From Notolepis coatsorum (Eukaryota; Chordata; Actinopteri; Aulopiformes; Paralepididae), in the NCBI GenBank assembly GCA_963971535.1, contig OZ020585.1, positions 159,348,568-159,412,567 on the forward strand: a stretch of 64,000 nt of DNA. Direction: 5' to 3'. The notes under the pieces were generated by a model, which did no database searches, was not told the origin of the DNA, and saw only the letters and a program-made list of their open reading frames with translations. This document shows, piece by piece, positions 48,701 through 59,800 of this stretch (positions are counted from its first letter, which is position 1; each line of letters opens with the position of its first letter). Position numbers and translations under genes: made by a program.

Positions 48701-51257
48701 TCCTATTAGTGTGTTTGTCAGGTCTGGACCCTGAAGCAGTTCATCATTGAGTGATGTGCCTTGGAATGATGATGTGCAATCAAACACCACTCGTAATTTC
48801 TTCTTTCTTTTGTGATACACCCCGTGATGGGGTATGTACCAGACATGGCCATCTTTTTTGCTTAGCTCTTGAAGAGGTACCTTCTCTGCGTAGTCCTGGC
48901 TGATTACCTCTTCCATGAAGCTTTTGTACTCTGCATGGTACTCCTCATTCTTCCTGAGCTTCTTTTGCAGGCCTATGGCTCGTTGTGTCGCCACCTGTCT
49001 GTTGTTGGGCATCATCACATCTCCCTTTCGAAAGGGGAGTGGCAAGTGATAATGACCATCTTTTAAAGTTATTGAACTGGTGGCGATTTTTATGAACTTT
49101 TTGTCCTCTACCGATGGCTCATTCTGCTCATCATGGTGCTTTTCAGAAAAGTCCTGATTGTATTGTTCCACAAGCAGGTCCTCCAGTTTCGCGATTGATA
49201 TTCTATTTGCTGTGGCTTTGGGTCTTCCCATCTCATCCACCGCGTTGATGTTAAGTGGACCACAAACCGCCCATCCCAAGAGTGTCCTCACCGCATATGG
49301 CCCGTCGTCCTGACTGTTTATGACCTGCCAAGGTTCCATGGCTCTTGGGGTATTGACTCCAATCAGAAGTTCCACCTCTGCATCAATCTGAGTGGTGTGA
49401 ACATCTTTCAGGTAGGGCCATCTTTTCAATTCCTCTTGAGTAAGGATGTTTTCCTTTGACACAGGGATGGCTGGTTGCATGTAAATTGTAGGCAGTGCAA
49501 GAAATGTGTCGTCATCGATGTTGCCTACCTCCAGGCCTGATATCTCATATGCCGGGACTGGTTTCTCTTGTGCCATGGTTGTAAGGAGAATTGAGGTTTT
49601 CCGGCCCTTAGCATTCAGCTTCCTCATGAGGCTCTCTGTGCAAAAGGATGCCGAGCTGCCATGGTCCAGGAAGGCATATGTAGTTATATACCTACTTCCG
49701 TCAGCTTGTTTCACCTTAACTGGCACGATGGCTAAGGCACAGTCCTTACCGGCCCCATTATCTTCACCCAGCCTCACCAGAGCACTACCCACAGTTTTCT
49801 TGGTCACGGTTGGTGTCCTCACCTGTTGAGGTGTTTTCACCTTCCATGTCGTAGACCTGACTGTTCCCTTTTGATGGCCTGGTCCTTCTTGGTCATTTGT
49901 CTCTATGTGTAGCAGAGTCAGGTGTTCTTTCTGGCAATGCTGACACCTCATCCGCTGGCTACAGTGCCTACTGAGATGTCCCTTGTTGAGACAACCAAAA
50001 CAAAGTCCTTTCACCTTTAAGAACTCTATTTTGTCTAGATGTTTCTGAGCTCTTATCCTCCTGCAGGCTTCAAGTGAGTGATCGCCTGCACAGTACAAGC
50101 AAGGAGTTCTAAAAGCCACAGAGCCATCTGCCTTGCATCCTACATTACCGACGGTTGACGGTATGTTTGTGGCCGGTGTCACTGTCGTGGCAAAGCTGCT
50201 TCTCTCCTTTCTCTCTTTAACCGGTGCGGCTGATGCTCCTGCTCGTGCTTGCCATCCAGAGGCTGCCGTCTTGAGGTACCTTGGGGCAGCTCTGTCAGTA
50301 CCATAGTCTTGAATATCACCGAACAATGGGTCGGAGGCCATTTTGGCTTGTTTTTCCAGGTAAGCCACAAGGTCCTTGAATTTGGCTCTTTGCCCAGTGC
50401 GCTCCTGGATGTCGTAGGCTGTTGACCTCCACCTTTCTCTGATCCTAAAGGGTATCTTGGATAAGATCAGTCGTAGGTTAGATGGATTGTCCAGCTCATC
50501 CATATAGTGGAGCTCCTGCATTGCATTACTGCATCCTCTCAGGTAGAGGGCGTAGGCGCGCAAAGCCTGACTATCCTCCGGTTTGATGCTGGACCAGTCC
50601 AAGGCCTTCTTTATATAAGCATTAGTTATCCTTATTTCATCACCGAAATTCTCTTTAAGTAGTCTTTTGGCTTCCACATATCCATCCTGTGGATGCATGT
50701 GTAGGCAGCTCCTCACAAGATCTTTAGGTTGCCCTGTGGTGTATTGTTCTAAAAAGTAGAGTCTATCTTGCTCGCTGGTGGTTCTATTTTCTATGCCATA
50801 CTCGAAGGCTCGCATGAATGACCTAAAGTTCATAGGATCTCCGTTAAACATGGGAATCTCCCTGGTTGGGAGTAGCGCCAGATTCTGCTGTGAGACAAGT
50901 ATATCTGCAATGTCGTTCTGCCTTGCCATGACATTTGATAGAACCTGGTCTGTTTGGGTTTGACCCTGTTGTCCTGCAGTAGCTCCAGATGGTTGTAGCT
51001 GAAGCTGCACAGGGTTCTGATGCTGATATGGAGCATGTGGTTGTTGCCAAGGTTGTGGCTGAGGTAGCACATATGGTGGTGGTCGATACTGTACAGGTGG
51101 TAGTGGCTGTATATATGGCTGTTTGGGTCTCACTACTTGTGGAGGCCTCTGTTGTTGTTGTTGTTGTTGTTGTTGTTGCTGTTGTTGTTGCTGTTGATGC
51201 TGTTGTGGTTGTTGCTGTTGTTGATGCTGTTGTGGTTGTTGCTGTTGTTGTTGTTGC

Positions 51258-51336
<79 letters not shown>

Positions 51337-51671
51337 GCTGTTGTTGTGGTTGCTGCTGTTGTTGTTGTTGCTGTTGTTGTTGCTGATGTTGTTGTTGTTG
51401 TGGTTGCTGCTGTTGTTGCTGCTGTTGCTGCTGTTGTTGTTGCTGATGTTGTTGTTGTTGTTGTGGTTGCTGTTGTTGCTGCTGCTGTTGTTGATGCTGT
51501 TGTTGTTGCTGATGTTGTTGTTGTTGTTGTTGTGGTTGCTGTTGTTGCTGCTGCTGTTGTTGATGCTGTTGTTGTTGCTGATGTTGTTGTTGTTGTTGTT
51601 GTGGTTGCTGTTGTTGCTGCTGCTGTTGTTGATGCTGTTGTGGTTGTTGTTGTTGCTGATGTTGTTGCTGA

Positions 51672-51710
<39 letters not shown>

Positions 51711-52822
51711 GGTGTGTGCGCCCATGCATACTGGTCCAAGAGCTGTCTTTGCACAGGGATTTTTGGAACAGCATTTATGGATGCATATTCTACCGTGGAT
51801 TGCAATATCGGTAGTCCTTCTGAGGTGTCTAGAGCATGTGCTTGGTCAACATAATCATTCATACCATCTCTAGGTTGCATCTTGTACACATATCCGTCCT
51901 CTTGAGAGGGTGGCTGGTTAATTTGTGATGGATACCTCGTGGTTCTAGATGAGTTGGTTTGTGATAATGTCTCATACTCATCCAGTATCTTGAGTTTGGC
52001 CGCTGATACAGCCATGTCTGTGTCAAAGTCGAGTTTATCCTTCTCAGCCTTTAATTTAGCCTTGGCTTTAGCCTCCTGCAGACTTAATTCAGCTATGGCT
52101 TTAGCTTTATTTAGATTTGTTTCAACCTCTAATTCAGCCTCCTTTAGGCTAGCCTGCAGACTTAATTCAGCTATGGCTTTAGCTTTATTTAGATTTGTTT
52201 CAACCTCTAATTCAGCCTCCTTTAGGCTTATGGCTTGTCTGGCTGAAAGTGCAGCGGCCTTTGCCAGAATGGTGGCCCTCTCGTTTTCAGCCCTTCGACG
52301 GGCGGCAGATAACCTGGATGATTGGCTTTTACTTGATGATTTGGATGATTTGGATGATCTTGATGGGGCCCTGGAAACGCTATCCTCTGGGCCTATTGTA
52401 GCCTGAAGGTCCCTTTCCAGCTCATCTTGAGTCTCTACTGGAGACTCTTGGATCCCAGACCCAGTTGGACTTTGGGCTGGAGTTTGCCTTTCCTTATTCC
52501 CTTCCATCAACCATTTTTCCATCACATTAATAAATGCATTGAATTCATCTATTCTTGGTTTATACCGTTGTGTTTCATCCTCATCGCTTTCCTGTAAATA
52601 CGGCTGTACAGACTCAATTGCTGACTTAAAAGCACTGAGTGTCTTATTGAACAGTGCCATGTCCGTTCTTACTCCTTGTTCATCATTTGATTTCATCATC
52701 AGAATAATCTCATTTTTCTTGCGGGTGCATGCTGCAAGCCTGGCTTTACGTGATGCCATTAGTTGTTTCAGCTCAATATCCGCTTGTGTCAAATCCATAT
52801 TCTCTGTTTCAATATCCGACAT
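45791..52822 (-). CDS. BEL/Pao gag-pol polyprotein (2343 aa, open throughout)
   Basis: Single frame encoding structural and enzymatic parts of a BEL/Pao element. Order by residue: charged helical N-terminus with a perfect 26-residue tandem repeat (199-250); a Gln-rich tract with His and Pro (372-558); Pro-rich linker; gag-like DUF1759 region (~652-800); zinc knuckles CX2CX3HX4C (908-920) and CX2CX4HX4C (941-954) plus a further Cys/His cluster (960-972); DUF1758 aspartic protease with LDHG (Asp1053); reverse transcriptase with Asp1389 and YVDD (1468-1471); Peptidase_A17-type region (~1550-1700); RNase H acidic residues Asp1650, Glu1694, Asp1724, Asp1770; integrase zinc-binding HHCC (1977, 1982, 2012, 2015); integrase core with Asp2110 and Glu2160; DUF5641 C-terminus (~2240-2335). 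The first integrase Asp, expected in the VGxDYFGP motif, is Ala2048. The ATG at 52820-52822 is the first long-frame start after the leader. Gag and pol are not separated by a stop or frameshift, as is common in BEL elements. Confidence 0.95.
51149..51709 (-). repeat. CAG/CAA repeat encoding a 187-residue Gln-rich tract in BEL gag
   Basis: On the plus strand this is GTT/GCT/GAT/GGT triplets; in the gag-pol frame it gives Gln with interspersed His and Pro. Part of it has a longer period: GATGTTG recurs at 51445, 51511 and 51580, giving 66- and 69-bp steps (22-23 residues). Slippage in multiples of three has kept the frame open. Other frames read as poly-Leu, poly-Val, poly-Ala, poly-Asn or poly-Thr and are shadows. 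Confidence 0.95.
52073..52228 (-). repeat. 78-bp tandem duplication in the BEL gag N-terminal region
   Basis: Two adjacent 78-bp copies encode residues 199-224 and 225-250 (SLKEAELEVETNL onward). The amino acids match except for the last residue. The near identity implies a recent in-frame duplication in a helix-forming, probably coiled-coil, segment that may extend the gag rod. Confidence 0.92.
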
Positions 52823-53283
52823 CTTGTCTATATTTATCCACCAGTTCTTAAGACAGTTTTATAATTTGGCTTATATTCCACAGCGCCGTTTGCGCGCGCC
52901 ACGTACGTGGTAGTGTCTATTCCATTCATACATTCTACTCACGCACGTTCCCTTTGATGTCCTCGAGCCGGGAGGGAAGATCCTCCCCTCTTGGTGGTGA
53001 TGCCTTCGTTGATCGATCCTGTAGCCGATCACAGGCAGCGATGTCCTCGGGCTGTGATCATTCACTGTGCTGATGTGGATCGATTCCTTCCTGCTGATCG
53101 CTGATCTTTGATTGTCTCTCACAACAATGCTGGCCCCTTGTTGTCAGTCCTCTTGCGAGTCCTCCTCTGGTGTTGTGCTTATTGACGCGCGCCTCTGCCT
53201 TGGGTCGCGTCAATATCTGCGCGAGTCCTCTTTCACTTTATTGAAGCTGGTTGGGGTTCAATAAACGCGATTTTCTTACTTAA
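52823..53283 (-). other. BEL 5' leader between LTR and gag-pol
   Basis: 461 bp of untranslated leader. Immediately inside the 5' LTR it reads TTAAGTAAGAAAATCGCG in element orientation. I cannot match this to a standard tRNA 3' end beginning TGG, so the primer-binding site is unassigned. A short 83-codon frame within the leader has no recognisable features. Confidence 0.7.
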
Positions 53284-53773
53284 TGTAGCGGCAACATGCC
53301 AGAATGCCGCTTCTTGGTGTAGACGGGGAGTGAATCCATACGCGCTCAACGTCCAAAGAAATAGTTTTCCACACATTAAGCTCCGTTATCAGACACCGAT
53401 GTGGTGACCCGATTTAATTAGAATAAGTAGGTTACACGGGAGGGTTGATCACAGTGATCCTAAAACGTCATATAACCTGGTCTAATTGCTTAAAGTGTAA
53501 TCTAAACAGTTTCCGAAAGTGTCCTGAAGCGGTAAGAAAATCATATGGTTTCCCCATCGGCTACCGCCCAACAGCTGATTCCTATCACCTATCTAATGAT
53601 CTCCGCTGCGCTGTGCCCGATCACCCGACAGGTGCAGGTGATCCACTCACAGCGCCACAGAGTCCACCCAACAGGCTACACAGAATCATAACCTTCCCCT
53701 CAATCATAACATTCCCCTCAATCATTACATTCCCATAAATTGTAACCTTCTATTGATAAAAATAATGATAATG

Positions 53774-53823
<50 letters not shown>

Positions 53824-53847
53824 CAAAAAACACTCATTCGGCCTTTA
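53284..53847 (-). repeat. BEL 5' LTR (outer terminal bases missing)
   Basis: 564 bp shared with the 3' LTR. The outer end stops at GGCCTTTA (53847) and passes straight into satellite TTCATAGAG, whereas the 3' LTR continues CA at the same place. The terminal two bases (TG in element orientation) and any target duplication are gone. The LTR should carry the promoter, but I could not identify a core promoter with confidence. Confidence 0.9.
53762..53823. repeat. ATA/ATG trinucleotide microsatellite in the 5' LTR
   Basis: Counterpart of the microsatellite in the 3' LTR, longer by three ATA units. Confidence 0.9.
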
Positions 53848-56800
53848 TTCATAGAGCTAGTTGTAGTCTTCATAGAGCTAGTTGTAGTCTTCATATAGCT
53901 AGTTGTAGTCTTCATTCATAGAGCTAGTCCTAGTCTTCATTGATAGAGCTAGTTGTAGTCTTAATTCATAGAGCTAGTCCTAGTCTTCATTCATAGAGCT
54001 AGTTGTGGTCTTCATTCATAGAGCTAGTCCTAGTCTTCATTCATAGAGCTAGTCCTAGTCTTCATTCATAGAGGTAGTTGTAGTCTTCATTCATAGAGCT
54101 ACTTGTAGTCTTCATTCATAGAGCTAGTTGTGGTCTTCATTCATAGAGCTAGTCCTAGTCTTAATTCATAGAGCTAGTCCTAGTCTTCATGCATAGAGCT
54201 AGTCCTAGTCTTCATTCATAGAGCTAGTTGTAGTCTTCATTCATATAGCTAGTTGTAGTCTTCATTCATAGAGCTAGTTGTGGTCTTCATTCATAGAGCT
54301 AGTCCTAGTCTTCATTCATAGAGCTAGTCCTAGTCTTCATTCATAGAGCTAGTCCTAGTCTTCATTCATAGAGCTAGTTGTAGTCTTCATTCATAGAGCT
54401 AGTGCTAGTCTTCATTCATAGAGCTAGTTGTAGTCTTCATTCATAGAACTAGTTATAGTCTTCATTCATAGAGCTAGTTATAGTCTTCATTCACAGAGCT
54501 AGTCCTAGTCTTCATTCATAGAGCTAGTTGTAGTCTTCATTCATAGAGCTAGTTGTAGTCTTCATTCATAAGGCTAGTTGTAGTCTTCATTCATAGAGCT
54601 AGTTATAGTCTTCATTCATAGAGCTAGTCATAGTCTTCATTCATAGAGCTAGTTGTAGTCTTCATTCATAGAGCTAGCTGTGGTCTTCATTCATATAGCT
54701 AGTTATAGTCTTCATTCATAGAGCTAGTCCTAGTCTTCATTCATAGAGCTAGTTATAGTCTTCATTCATAGAGCTAGTTATAGTCTTCATTCATAGAGCT
54801 AGTCCTAGTCTTCATTCATAGAGCTAGTTGTAGTCTTCATTCATAGAGCTAGTTGTAGTCTTCATTCATAGAGCTAGTTGTAGTCTTCATTCATAGAGCT
54901 AGTCCTAGTATTCATTCATAGAGCTAGTCCTAGTCTTCATTCATATAAATAGTCCTAGTCTTCATTCATAGAGCTAGTTGTAGTCTTCATTCATATAGCT
55001 AGTCCTAGTATTCATTCATATAGCTAGTTGTAGTCTTCATTCATAGAACTAGTCCTAGTCTTCATTCATAGACCTAGTCCTAGTCTTCATTCATAGAGCT
55101 AGTTGTAGTCTTCATTCATAGAGCTAGTTGTAGTCTTCATTCATAGAGCTAGTCCTAGTCTTCATTCATAGAGCTAGTTGTAGTCTTCATTCATAGAGCT
55201 AGTTGTAGTCTTCATTCATAGAGCTAGTTGTAGTCTTCATTCATAGAGCTAGTTGTAGTCTTCATTCATAGAGCTAGTTGTAGTCTTCATTCATAGAGCT
55301 AGTCCTAGTCTTCATTCATAGAGCTAGTTGTAGTCTTCATATAGCTAGGTGTAGTCTTCATTCATAGAGCTAGTCCTAGTCTTCATTGATATAGCTAGTT
55401 GTAGTCTTAATTCATAGAGCTAGTCATAGTCTTCATTCATAGAGCTAGTTGTAGTCTTCATTCATAGAGCTAGTCCTAGTCTTCATTCATAGAGCTAGTT
55501 GTAGTCTTCATAGAGCTAGTTGTAGTCTTCATAGAGCTAGTTGTAGTCTTCATTCATAGAGCTAGTCCTAGTCTTCATTCATAGAGCTAGTTGTAGTCTT
55601 CCTTCATAGAGTTAGTTGTAGTCTTCATTTATAGAGCTAGTTGTAGTCTTCATTCATAGAGCTAGTGCTAGTCTTCATTCATAGAGCTAGTTGTAGTCTT
55701 CATTCATAGAACTAGTTATAGTCTTCATTCATAAAGCTAGTTATAGTCTTCATTCACAGAGCTAGTCCTAGTCTTCATTCATAGAGCTAGTTGTAGTCTT
55801 CATTCATAGAGCTAGTTGTAGTCTTCATTCATAAGGCTAGTTGTAGTCTTCATTCATAGAGCTAGTTATAGTCTTCATTGATAGAGCTAGTCCTAGTCTT
55901 CATTCATAGAGCTAGTTGTAGTCTTCATTCATAGAGCTAGCTGTGGTCTTCATTCATAGAGCTAGTTATAGTCTTCATCCATAGAGCTAGTCCTAGTCTT
56001 CATTCATAGAGCTAGTTATAGTCTTCATTCATAGAGCTAGTTATAGTCTTCATTCATAGAGCTAGTCCTAGTCTTCATTCATAGAGCTAGTTGTAGTCTT
56101 CATTCATAGAGCTAGTTGTAGTCTTCATTCATAGAGCTAGTTGTAGTCTTCATTCATAGAGCTAGTCCTAGTCTTCATTCATAGAGCTAGTCCTAGTCTT
56201 CATTCATATAAATAGTCCTAGTCTTCATTCATAGAGCTAGTTGTAGTCTTCATTCATATAGCTAGTCCTAGTATTCATTCATAGAGCTAGTTGTAGTCTT
56301 CATTCATAGAGCTAGTCCTAGTCTTCATTCATAGACCTAGTCCTAGTCTTCATTCATAGAGCTAGTTGTAGTCTTCATTCATAGAGCTAGCTGTAGTCTT
56401 CATTCATAGAGCTAGTCCTAGTCTTCATTCATAGAGCTAGTTGTAGTCTTCATTCATAGAGCTAGTTGTAGTCTTCATTCATATAGCTAGTTGTAGTCTT
56501 CATTCATAGAGCTAGTTGTAGTCTTCATTCATAGAGCTAGTTGTAGTCTTCATTCATAGAGCTAGTCCTAGTCTTCATTCATAGAGCTAGTCCTAGTCTT
56601 CATTCATATAAATAGTCCTAGTCTTCATTCATAGAGCTAGTTGTAGTCTTCATTCATATAGCTAGTCCTAGTATTCATTCATAGAGCTAGTTGTAGTCTT
56701 CATTCATAGAGCTAGTCCTAGTCTTCATTCATAGACCTAGTCCTAGTCTTCATTCATAGAGCTAGTTGTAGTCTTCATTCATAGAGCTAGCTGTAGTCTT

Positions 56801-59800
56801 CATTCATAGAGCTAGTCCTAGTCTTCATTCATAGAGCTAGTTGTAGTCTTCATTCATAGAGCTAGTTGTAGTCTTCATTCATAGAGCTAGTTGTAGTCTT
56901 CATTCATAGAGCTAGTTGTAGTCTTCATTCATAGAGCTAGTTGTAGTATTCATTCATAGAGCTAGTCCTAGTCTTCATTCATATAGCTAGTTGTAGTCTT
57001 CATAGAGCTAGTTGTAGTCTTCATATAGCTAGTTGTAGTCTTCATTCATAGAGCTAGTCCTAGTCTTCATTGATAGAGCTAGTTGTAGTCTTAATTCATA
57101 GAGCTAGTCCTAGTCTTCATTCATAGAGCTAGTTGTGGTCTTCATTCATAGAGCTAGTCCTAGTCTTCATTCATAGAGCTAGTCCTAGTCTTCATTCATA
57201 GAGGTAGTTGTAGTCTTCATTCATAGAGCTACTTGTAGTCTTCATTCATAGAGCTAGTTGTGGTCTTCATTCATAGAGCTAGTCCTAGTCTTAATTCATA
57301 GAGCTAGTCCTAGTCTTCATGCATAGAGCTAGTCCTAGTCTTCATTCATAGAGCTAATTGTAGTCTTCATTCATATAGCTAGTTGTAGTCTTCATTCATA
57401 GAGCTAGTTGTGGTCTTCATTCATAGAGCTAGTCCTAGTCTTCATTCATAGAGCTAGTCCTAGTCTTCATTCATAGAGCTAGTTGTAGTCTTCATTCATA
57501 GAGCTAGTTGTAGTCTTCATTCATAAGGCTAGTTGTAGTCTTCATTCATAGAGCTAGTTATAGTCTTCATTCATAGAGCTAGTCCTAGTCTTCATTCATA
57601 GAGCTAGTTGTAGTCTTCATTCATAGAGCTAGCTGTGGTCTTCATTCATAGTGCTAGTTATAGTCTTCATTCATAGAGCTAGTTGTAGTCTTCATAAATA
57701 GAGCTAGTCCTAGTCTTCATTCATAGAGCTAGTCCTAGTCTTCATTCATATAAATAGTCCTAGTCTTCATTCATAGAGCTAGTTGTAGTCTTCATTCATA
57801 TAGCTAGTCCTAGTATTCATTCATAGAGCTAGTTGTAGTCTTCATTCATAGAGCTAGTCCTAGTCTTCATTCATAGACCTAGTCCTAGTCTTCATTCATA
57901 GAGCTAGTTGTAGTCTTCATTCATAGAGCTAGCTGTAGTCTTCATTCATAGAGCTAGTCCTAGTCTTCATTCATAGAGCTAGTTGTAGTCTTCATTCATA
58001 GAGCTAGTTGTAGTCTTCATTCATATAGCTAGTTGTAGTCTTCATTCATAGAGCTAGTTGTAGTCTTCATTCATAGAGCTAGTTGTAGTCTTCATTCATA
58101 GAGCTAGTCCTAGTCTTCATTCATAGAGCTAGTCCTAGTCTTCATTCATATAAATAGTCCTAGTCTTCATTCATAGAGCTAGTTGTAGTCTTCATTCATA
58201 TAGCTAGTCCTAGTATTCATTCATAGAGCTAGTTGTAGTCTTCATTCATAGAGCTAGTCCTAGTCTTCATTCATAGACCTAGTCCTAGTCTTCATTCATA
58301 GAGCTAGTTGTAGTCTTCATTCATAGAGCTAGCTGTAGTCTTCATTCATAGAGCTAGTCCTAGTCTTCATTCATAGAGCTAGTTGTAGTCTTCATTCATA
58401 GAGCTAGTTGTAGTCTTCATTCATAGAGCTAGTTGTAGTCTTCATTCATAGAGCTAGTTGTAGTCTTCATTCATAGAGCTAGTTGTAGTATTCATTCATA
58501 GAGCTAGTCCTAGTCTTCATTCATAGAGCTAGTTGTAGTCTTCATAGAGCTAGTTGTAGTCTTCATATAGCTAGTTGTAGTCTTCATTCATAGAGCTAGT
58601 CCTAGTCTTCATTGATAGAGCTAGTTGTAGTCTTAATTCATAGAGCTAGTCCTAGTCTTCATTCATAGAGCTAGTTGTGGTCTTCATTCATAGAGCTAGT
58701 CCTAGTCTTCATTCATAGAGCTAGTCCTAGTCTTCATTCATAGAGGTAGTTGTAGTCTTCATTCATAGAGCTACTTGTAGTCTTCATTCATAGAGCTAGT
58801 TGTGGTCTTCATTCATAGAGCTAGTCCTAGTCTTAATTCATAGAGCTAGTCCTAGTCTTCATGCATAGAGCTAGTCATAGTCTTCATTCATAGAGCTAGT
58901 TGTAGTCTTCATTCATATAGCTAGTTGTAGTCTTCATTCATAGAGCTAGTTGTGGTCTTCATTCATAGAGCTAGTCCTAGTCTTCATTCATAGAGCTAGT
59001 CCTAGTCTTCATTCATAGAGCTAGTTGTAGTCTTCATTCATAGAGCTAGTTGTAGTCTTCATTCATAAGGCTAGTTGTAGTCTTCATTCATAGAGCTAGT
59101 TATAGTCTTCATTCATAGAGCTAGTCCTAGTCTTCATTCATAGAGCTAGTTGTAGTCTTCATTCATAGAGCTAGCTGTGGTCTTCATTCATAGTGCTAGT
59201 TATAGTCTTCATTCATAGAGCTAGTCCTAGTCTTCATTCATAGAGCTAGTTATAGTCTTCATTCATAGAGCTAGTTATAGTCTTCATTCATAGAGCTAGT
59301 CCTAGTCTTCATTCATAGAGCTAGTTGTAGTCTTCATTCATATAGCTAGTCCTAGTATTCATTCATAGAGCTAGTTGTAGTCTTCATTCATAGAGCTAGT
59401 CCTAGTCTTCATTCATAGACCTAGTCCTAATCTTCATTCATAGAGCTAGTTGTAGTCTTCATTCATAGAGCTAGCTGTAGTCTTCATTCATAGAGCTAGT
59501 CCTAGTCTTCATTCATAGAGCTAGTTGTAGTCTTCATTCATAGAGCTAGTTGTAGTCTTCATTCATAGAGCTAGTTGTAGTCTTCATTCATAGAACTAGT
59601 TGTAGTCTTCATTCATAGAGCTAGTTGTAGTATTCATTCATAGAGCTAGTCCTAGTATTCATTCATAGAGCTAGTTGTAGTCTTCATAGAGCTAGTTGTA
59701 GTCTTCATATAGCTAGTTGTAGTCTTCATTCATAGAGCTAGTCCTAGTCTTCATTGATAGAGCTAGTTGTAGTCTTAATTCATAGAGCTAGTCCTAGTCT

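Larger units (their letters stand above)
45181..53847 (-). mobile_element. Full-length BEL/Pao LTR retrotransposon
   Basis: An 8.67-kb element on the minus strand with near-identical LTRs (5' LTR 53284-53847, 3' LTR 45181-45737), a 461-bp leader, and one uninterrupted gag-pol frame in the BEL order: gag, zinc knuckles, protease, RT, RNase H, integrase. Without envelope it acts intracellularly through virus-like particles. Comparison with the uninterrupted satellite near 58490-58560 shows that TCTTC is missing between the two flanks and that no target-site duplication is visible. A single copy in the window and almost identical LTRs indicate a recent insertion. Confidence 0.95.

Noticed and set aside
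51133-51873. Long frames on both strands encoding poly-Leu, poly-Val/Ala, poly-Asn or poly-Thr
   Set aside because: These are other-frame shadows of the CAG/CAA repeat inside the BEL gag-pol gene.
52871-53122. 83-codon minus-strand frame in the BEL leader
   Set aside because: It has no recognisable motif and low-information composition. Leader frames of this length occur by chance.
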